Shown: positions 56,682-64,000 of the stretch, piece by piece
Numbering within the stretch: position 1 is the stretch's first letter
How the letters are laid out: every line of letters starts with the position of its first letter
Source: Spisula solida
Lineage: Eukaryota; Mollusca; Bivalvia; Venerida; Mactridae
Reading direction: 5' to 3'
Assembly: GCA_947247005.1 (NCBI GenBank)
Contig: OX365947.1
Location: 4,974,530-5,038,529 of the forward strand
Length of the DNA stretch: 64,000 nucleotides
The notes under the pieces: model-generated
What the model was told of the DNA's origin: nothing
Database searches by the model: none
What the model saw: only the letters and a program-made list of their open reading frames with translations
Translations under genes and position numbers: made by a program

Positions 56682-57020
56682 TGGGGAGCGGTGGCCTAGA
56701 GGTTTGGCGGGCGCTTCGGGGTCGAGAGGTTCCGGGTTCAAACCCCGTCTGGACCACTGCTTAAATTCTCTGAGCAAGAATAACCCACATGGTCCACTCG
56801 ACCAAGGTATGAATTAATACCTGTAAGGACTGTGTCTGAACATGTTTGATTGTCCTGGGCGCCGCAGATCGATGTTGGTTGCACACCCCAGGAGAAAATA
56901 GTCTCCCCAGGGAGACTTGAACGCAGGTTTCCATAGGTAGCCCAATGACCAGGGGAAGTTAAAATGTCAAAAGGTGGCTGAACGGCTGAACTGCTGAAAG
57001 CAGCCCTCAAATTTTTTTAA
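56682..57020 (+). mobile_element. tRNA-derived SINE in aquaporin intron
   Basis: The tRNA-like head (56683-56757) has A box 'tggcctagaggtt' and B box 'gggttcaaacccc'. The body follows for about 260 bases, with 'ctccccagggagactt' and an oligo-T-like end 'caaatttttttaaacg'. A different family from the 39565 SINE: no shared body was seen. Confidence 0.7.
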
Positions 57021-58815
57021 ACGAAAACGTCAAACATGTAATTGGTTTATACAATAAGTTCTCTTTTCAAATCCTTTTAATAACCTTAATTGAAAATGAA
57101 GTGGACAAATTATTACTTCTTACGACTTTCGTTATAACCAATTTAAAATCCATGTTCCCAGGAATTCGTTATAAACCGTTTAACCGTAATTATTACTAAA
57201 TATACTTTAGCTTATGACGTTTCTGATAAGACTCACTTGCTAGGTTATACACATTTTCTTAATCTTAAACATACATGTACATGTACATTTAATGTATGAT
57301 AATTAATTTGTCACAGCGACTTTGGTATCTAGAAGTACATGATTGTAGAAAGGTCCATACCGATTATGTAGATACAATATTACTGCATATGACCAATATG
57401 TGCATTAATCACACCAAACGCAGGCGTTGTCCTTTTCATACTTGTGTATAATGTTTCAAATTACATAAAATTGAATATATGTTTAAGATAGAGAATATTG
57501 AATGGGCGTTTGATTGAGTGCTATGCATTGAATTTACAAACTGCATGGAACAATTGAGTCGCGTAAAATGATATGAAGCGTGCCTTTTACTACATAACAC
57601 GAATTGAATAATCTATTGAAAAATGTCTTTTCTGCATTAATAATCTATTAATAACAAACCCGAACAAAATATATGGTATGAAATGCATAAATAACCGATT
57701 TTAAAATCAATCAAAACTGTTCGGGTGTTTCCGGCGACATCACATTTTTTAGACAATAACGCATAACTCATTGTATTATTATCTATATAAACATTAATAC
57801 TGGACTCAAAATTTAAAAAAAACCCACCGGATTCTCTTTTTAGCTCACGGTCACATGACTACAAGTACCGGATTTTCTCACTTCAGTAATATTTTCATAA
57901 CAAAATGCATGTGAGTTTTTGCTCAGATGATTGCCTCGAGATAAAGTAACTAATTATCGTTAAAAAATTGTTGAATTGACCAACACCTGCGCTCGAATTA
58001 GACCGGATGCTCGTAATCACTTTACATGAATAAGAGGGATACATTAATGTACAATATAGAGAAAATACGCCGGGACTTCGAAATTTGCTCAAATTAGGCC
58101 GGTTGCTTAAATAATCGCTGCTCGTATTACCGAGGTTTTACTGTTTGTACCCTGATGTAAGCTTGGTGAAAGCCGAAACGTCGCTAACTAATAAATTAAG
58201 ATCACCTTAACCTGCGTTGATCGTGCAGCTAAATTTACACTTCGGTGTATTTGTTGATAAAATCTTAATTATAAACTATCCAGTCGACCAATTTTCATGA
58301 TAAGCAGCCTAATAGTGATTTACCTGATACGCTATTAATAGCATGTAAGAAAACAGCTTGCTGTCCATGGTAACCATTCAGGGATTTTGACAAACTGACT
58401 TTTTGCCAGAATGCAATTTTACAAATTTAAATGTGTTCTTAATAAATATAATATGTTTGGTACACCGTATACAGATAGATCGAAGACGATTGAATAATCT
58501 TAAAGGCAATTAAAATAAGATGGTGGCCAATACTCTACACGATAGTGTTTCGAATGCGTTTACATGAACTGATTAAATATGGGGGATGAAATCTTGTTCA
58601 ACCCTACAATTAAAGATAGTTTTATTCAAGCTCACATTGCAATTACTTACATTTTTACGAGTGTAATGATTTCACACGCACATCGCGTTGTACGCATTTT
58701 ATTAACTCGGAGATGGATATCTCGATGAAAATATTTCACCAAGACACCGTGTTGTTTACAAGCTTGTAGATATTTCGAAAACCTATCAGACGGGAACGTA
58801 CACCCCGTGAGCTCA

Positions 58816-59054
58816 GGCCCCGATCTCCCGAAGCATCTTAAGTAGAAATCTCAACTCAAATTGAGATTTTGCTCAAGTCAAGAGTATAAATTTGAGATCA
58901 TTCTTAAGTTTGAGCTCAAAATATGTTACTGTAATAAACTCTGTTTTGTGGTGTCAACTTTGAGTCTCGCATCCCATGGACATTATCTTAAAGATACATG
59001 TAAGTATTTGAGAAAATCTTGACTCTGATTGAGATGCTTCGGGAAGTCGGGACC
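58816..59054. mobile_element. MITE, 'ggccccgatctcccgaag' family, copy 1
   Basis: 239 bp with inverted ends 'ggccccgatctcccgaagca' followed by 'tctta' and 'aatctcaactcaaattgaga' subterminal repeats. The second copy is 63492-63744. Central 'ctgtaataaactc' is shared by both. Confidence 0.8.
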
Positions 59055-61615
59055 AGGGTAGCTCGGACGGGCATTGTTAATGCCATTTCATATTGTTGAC
59101 ACTGCTCCACGAAACAACCCTGTCGAAAAGATAACATGATAATTTACATATGTGGTTATAACCGAATCTATTTAGCTGCAAAAGCGTTCGACTATCTCCC
59201 CACAATCACAGCGTATACACGAGTTAACTTCCGGTTATCGCTATAAGGCATACACGTTGAATTGTATATTCTTCCTATAAGTCATATAGTGATCGGAAAT
59301 TAAAGATGTTTTTGCTCACAATAAGTCAAACACGTTGAATTGTATAGTATCCTAATAAGTCATATGGTGATTTGATTTATACGCTGTGCAATCACCTGAT
59401 AGCCATACAATATAACTCTGACAGATGACTGTACTACCGGTTATCAAAGACTGAACCGGTCACATTACTTTCACCACATCTTAATTCAAATCTAAAATAT
59501 ACGGACCAACAAGTGTGCACCATAATATTACTCAATTAAACGTTTTTTTTATTTGCATTAAGCTTTTGGATTCGAAAACTTATTAATGCAATTGCATATT
59601 TAATTGGGATTAAGTCAATATAGTGTAATTCAAACTGTCAGCCGTGCGCGTTTATGTAAATCTAAAAAGTATTTTCAGTTTCATTGATCTAGTGAATTAA
59701 AGCGCATGAAACAGTCCATTATATGTTTTATTTATAGGTACATATCTCTGTTATACAAACACATGAAACATGAAATCTTGATAGGCAATTTTAGGCAATT
59801 ATTACCACGAGTGCATATCGCACTAGTTAATTACATACTAATGAAGACGATATAGGCCTAAAATGTAAAATTATATTGTGTGTTTTCCCATGCCGCAATC
59901 AACCCGCTAAAATATATTTTACCAGAATAAGTTTACCAAGAAACCAATAAAAAATTGAACTTGAATTAGAGAACGTCATTTGAGACTATTTATGTAAAAC
60001 ATATAATCGTATTTTTCAATCTACCAACGTAAATAAATACAATTTTGTAAGGTTAACGCATGCTTTTTCGTGCTGTGCTATAACATCTGCAGAGTCCCTC
60101 GGGACGGTTGGTGCCCAAGCCCTAACCCTACATTCATGACCCAAACTATTTCAAACAACAACATATTACTGATTATCCCTGGAACGCTTTCTATTTAACT
60201 ATTTTTGTCTTACATATTAATGAATTATATCAACAAATTTCTTTAAATACCAAGGTGATTTAACATGTTTAATAAACGTGTACAGGCCCGCATATACTAC
60301 CACAGAGGTCAGCGGTTTAAACGTGATCAAATTGCGGGATATTTCGGGCAGTATCGTGATTCGGTGCAAGAAGTTGCGATTAGTGCATTGCCACTTAGAA
60401 AAGGGCATTCCAGTAGTACGGCGACGGAAACAATGACACGGGTCGGGGAGTTGGAAACAAATAATATCTTATTTTTGGTCTTACATGATTGTCACTGATA
60501 CCGATTTAAGATACTGTAACATCCTTAGGTTGTTACTTATACATGTAACTACATTAGACACTGATTTACACAAGCATATTACAGTCATAAAAAACAAACA
60601 GCCTTAAACAGGTCTTAATGTAACTGATAGATATTGAAAGGTGTTTGATAGACATTGAGAGAAGTTTGAGAGACATTTGAAAGACAATGAAAGATATCTG
60701 ACAAACAGTATAATTATTGAGAAAATATTATTGATACTGTTTCTGATGTTTAAAGCATTTTAGGGTCACATTATATCGTTTTATTGCATAATATGGGTAT
60801 ACTAGACTTTTACATAGCTAATATATTCATATATTCGTGTTTTGTAACAAATGTTTAACGCCGTTTCGCTCACTTCCGGTTGTCTGCAATTTCGACTAAA
60901 ATACGGGTTTTCATCGCGGTTCCGATACCAAAGAGCTGAAGATATTATTATTGCAAGTTGATGAATTGAGTTACCTGTCACATTGTAATCATGTTATGTT
61001 TTGTTACAATGTTTGTGAGTGCCAGTTTTCGAAAAGTCGTTCACTCATTTCTTTCGTGACAGACATGTGTATTTCTGCATCTTTCAGCAAAGATCAGAGG
61101 TGTTACCAACCTTAATGTATATGGAACGATTCCTTACATTCCATAGTGTCTATATGATTCACAACAGACTAATGGCCGTGTCTTACAATTACACATTTAA
61201 TCTGGATTCAATTTGAGTCGAGTGAAAGTCTTTCAACATGGCGAAATCCTGAAAGATTTGCAAGACATGCCGTTTGTAATGACGCATTCTATTGGCTAAC
61301 TGTTTTGTGACGCGGAGTCTCATTGGGCTTGACCTCTTTCGGTGACATACATCTAGTCTATAAATATAATTATATAGGAGCGTCACACAATTCTGGTAAA
61401 TCTACTTACTTATGATGTAATCTAGAGTGTATGTGATACGCGTATAATGACTCGCCGATCTTAGAACCTAAGGGAATAATATGTACATACTTTGGCTGTT
61501 AAAGTTACTGTTATCTAGTTTAATGTTTTGATTTATGAGCATTGGTCGCGACTGATAGAAATATGTACATGTATATGTGTATATAGTTTGAACAGTTGTG
61601 TTGAATTGAATAGAT

Positions 61616-61767
61616 CTGGGGTGGTTTTCAATATTGATCTTATTTAATTGGAGAATAAGGATAGCCAATCATATCGCCTGTTACTGACCAAGAGTTTAAT
61701 ATGGTGTGATTTGATTGGTTGTCCTTATCATAAAGTCAAGTAAGATCAATATTGAATACCACCCTGG
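61616..61767. mobile_element. 152 bp MITE
   Basis: Ends 'ctggggtggttttcaatatt' plus 'gatctta' pair with the reverse complement at 61741-61767. The two interior 'gccaatca' / 'tgattggt' segments also pair, so nearly the whole element folds back. Confidence 0.78.
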
Positions 61768-62494
61768 ACATAACTATACGACGTATGAATTGAACATTGT
61801 GTTTGTTTACTTTGATCACACGACGTATATGAATGGTCATCCATGACATGAATAGAAGGGTTGAGTTGTAAGTAGCAGCCGTGCGGTCTAAAGACGGAGC
61901 CGCGGGGGTAACAATAGTAAATATACCATACGGACAATTTTCGTTCAGTAGTCATCAGAACAAAAAAACACCAGTGAAGACTTGGTAGTATTATACAGCA
62001 ATTTATATTACATATACCTGCATCAAACAGTAACCTCCTTTAAGGTGGTACGCGCACCTTTTATCTTACGGTCGATTTTTCTCCGAAACATCTTAAAATT
62101 ACATAATAAGTATCTAAAACGACATTTAAAATTGTATAAATCATATCTTCAGTGGCTATATTAGATGTACAATATTCCATGACTGTCTGTTGGAATATGT
62201 ATTTTCGTCTTGTGGACTATTTCTTTGTGTCACAAATACAGTATTTCTATTATATATGATTTCAAGTACCTACTACACTTAATGGTAAGCATGGAGTTTT
62301 AACCTCTTTGCTATGCACCAGACGCAAGACAAACAAACACTATCAACTAGGCTGGTCCTTATAACTTAAAGATGAATACATGTAAATGTACATTCTCTAC
62401 ACAGCCGCATTAATTTGTTTCATTAATGTTAAATATGTTGTACATGTACTACAAAGGAAAACATTCAACTATGATTTGGCTTTGCTTTTTTCAG

Positions 62495-62682
62495 ATCGCG
62501 TTCGCATTTGGTCTGATGATAGCCGTATGTATCCAAATGATTGGTCATGTGACTGGCGGCCATATGAACCCTGCAGTTTCCATAGCAATGGCGGTAGCTA
62601 TGCAAATCACCCCAACACGTGCTCTCTTCTACACACTGTCACAGAGTATTGGTGCTATCCTAGGGTCCTTATTGTTGAAAGG
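62495..62682 (+). CDS. Aquaporin exon 2 (first NPA)
   Basis: Acceptor 'gctttttt tcag', donor 'gtaagt', enters phase 0 and leaves phase 2. IAFAFGLMIAVCIQMIGHVT forms helix 2, GGHMNPAVSIAM holds the first NPA pore motif, and LFYTLSQSIGAILGSLLLKG is helix 3 (Q-x-x-G-A-x-x-G pattern). Two open frames in other registers overlap it. The following exon lies beyond 64000. Confidence 0.9.
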
Positions 62683-64000
62683 GTAAGTGGTCATTGCGTC
62701 GTGATATGTTTGTTTAATATCCATTTAGAAATCTACGCGGGAATTATCAATGCGTTCTTTATAACACGCTCATACGCGAGCACCCGACACCATCATCATG
62801 CATCTCCACAAGCCGACTACCTGACAACAACCAGCGTGACTGCATGCTGCACTCACGGAAAGATATAAGCTGGTCGACCCGCAATAGGATTAAAATGATC
62901 TCTTCAATGAAATCACGTCACTGATCTTTCATTTTCTTAATTTTGATGAAGTATTATTGATACAATTTTGTTTTTGTCTTCGTTACCGACGCGACATGGA
63001 GCTGAAAGCGGTCGCTATATACCTCTAAACCAAATATGCAGTCGCAGTGTTTGGCTCAATGAAATACATGTCAGATTGTTCAATTTTATTATGTTTAACT
63101 TTAACCGCCGATACATAAACTACAAATATTAGGTCAGTTGATTTCACTGGCAGTCGTTCTTCAATGTTAACATAGACACTTTCTGAAGATGGTTGATTGT
63201 AAATCACCCGTGCTGATATTTATTACTCATTCACATTGGGATGAGATAGAAAACAGAATATTGCTGTTTGTTTAGCCTACAAATACGACCCACTAGTTGA
63301 TCTATATTCCTTAATTTTATGAGTATCATATATCAACATAAAAACCTCAACACTTCGCCAGTTCAAATGAAAACAAGGTGCTATATTTTTCATTCGGATT
63401 TAGATGCATTTGTATATGAGATTTTATTATCATTTAATCTATTTATAGACAATTTAATCGCATTTACTATTATCGTCATGCAGCGAAACCTGGCCCCGAT
63501 CTCCCGAAGAATCTCAAGTAGAAATCTCAACTGAAATTGAGATTTTGATAGTTTCAAAGTCTGAATTTGAGATAAATATTAATCTTGACTTCTCAAAATT
63601 TTGCTGTAATAAACTCAGAATAAGGTTTCTATTTTGTTAAACCAAGTTAGAGTACAATTTTGCATGGAAACTACCTCAAACGAGAGGTGACAAAATTTGA
63701 GTTGAGATTGAACTCAGATTGAGATGTTTCGGGAGATCGGGGCCTTGTCCTGTGATTATAAAGCTTATTTCATGCTTAAATCAACTTGCTTTGCTCCATT
63801 ACAGTGGAACAATTGAAACAGCTTAAAATTATCAGGAATCCAGTTTAAGGCTATCCACCTATTCCAGGGTAGCAATACCACGTGGCTTTTTGGCTACAGT
63901 TACAAGTAGAAATTTGTAAACATTGGAACACAAATATAGCAATAAGTATTTTATTTCTTCATCGATTTCTATAAAATATACGCCACGCTAAGGGGAAAAG
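62683..64000 (+). other. Aquaporin intron 2 (partial)
   Basis: No exon was recognised up to the window end. It contains the second 'ggccccgatc' MITE copy at 63492-63744. Confidence 0.6.
63492..63744. mobile_element. MITE, 'ggccccgatctcccgaag' family, copy 2
   Basis: 253 bp, with near-perfect 18-base outer ends and the same 'aatctcaactgaaattgaga' subterminal repeat as copy 1. The ends are better conserved than in copy 1, suggesting a younger insertion. Confidence 0.82.

Larger units (their letters stand above)
57021..62494. other. Remainder of aquaporin intron 1
   Basis: Apart from the 'ggccccgatc' MITE (58816-59054) and the 61616-61767 MITE, I see no exon or RNA gene in it. A 77-codon plus-strand frame at 60265 and a minus frame at 60217 overlap each other and show no known domain. 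Confidence 0.5.
56107..62682 (+). other. Aquaporin gene, 5' part (continues beyond window)
   Basis: Two exons (56107-56322, 62495-62682) join in phase 0 to give 134 residues covering the N-terminus, transmembrane helices 1 and 2, the first NPA half-helix and most of helix 3. Aquaporins are tetrameric membrane channels for water and sometimes glycerol. The second half (helices 4-6, second NPA, ar/R selectivity residues) is missing, so water versus glycerol selectivity cannot be judged. The sequence style resembles AQP4-related water-type aquaporins of lophotrochozoans. The 6.2 kb intron contains a MITE, a SINE and several inverted-repeat elements. Confidence 0.85.

Noticed and set aside
56683..56757. 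Functional tRNA gene
   Set aside because: A and B boxes are good, but the ends do not form a proper acceptor stem and a SINE body follows directly.
62386..62868. 160-codon plus-strand frame over aquaporin exon 2
   Set aside because: It is a different register from the aquaporin exon and runs through both splice sites; the NPA-containing frame is the real one.

Overview
The window is eukaryotic: it is AT-rich, genes are split into short phase-matched exons with GT-AG (one GC-AG) introns, and the intergenic space is packed with small inverted-repeat elements, tRNA-derived SINEs and a LINE. The gene families (multi-Ig receptor, F-type lectin with a PAN-like tail, aquaporin) and repeat style fit a lophotrochozoan, most likely a bivalve mollusc. 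The species is an inference. No bacterial features are present.

Layout. (1) 1-5.2 kb: no gene; repeats, including a segment carrying a decayed C-type-lectin-like coding remnant whose sister copy lies near 28.8-29.5 kb. (2) 5.2-20.9 kb, plus strand: a complete or near-complete cell-surface receptor gene. It has ten Ig-type exons, one fibronectin III exon, one glycine-rich transmembrane exon and six short cytoplasmic exons whose tyrosine motifs look like ITIMs and Grb2 sites. The first two Ig exons are a tandem duplicate separated by only 37 nt, and a 57-nt cytoplasmic exon is also tandemly duplicated. (3) 23.8-26.8 kb (possibly to 27.9 kb), minus strand: a secreted-type F-type (fucolectin) lectin followed by a short PAN/apple-like domain. 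(4) 27.5-34.3 kb: repeats and tandem arrays. (5) 34.4-39.2 kb, minus strand: a nearly intact non-LTR retrotransposon. Its Asn/Thr-rich ORF1 and its endonuclease/reverse transcriptase ORF2 lie in one frame, separated by a single TAG; one frameshift lies near the ORF2 C-terminus. (6) 39.5-55.9 kb: no convincing host gene; a SINE, several MITE families (some nested), minisatellites and a 2.7 kb terminal-inverted-repeat element. (7) 56.1 kb to beyond the window, plus strand: the first two coding exons of an aquaporin, with a 6.2 kb intron between them.

The three host genes look unrelated in function. The first two are plausible immune or recognition molecules: one has inhibitory-type signalling motifs, the other a sugar-binding fold. 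That is inference from domains, not evidence of a shared pathway. The most interesting points are the exon duplications in the receptor, the altered fucose-binding motif in the lectin, and the in-frame stop between the two LINE ORFs.
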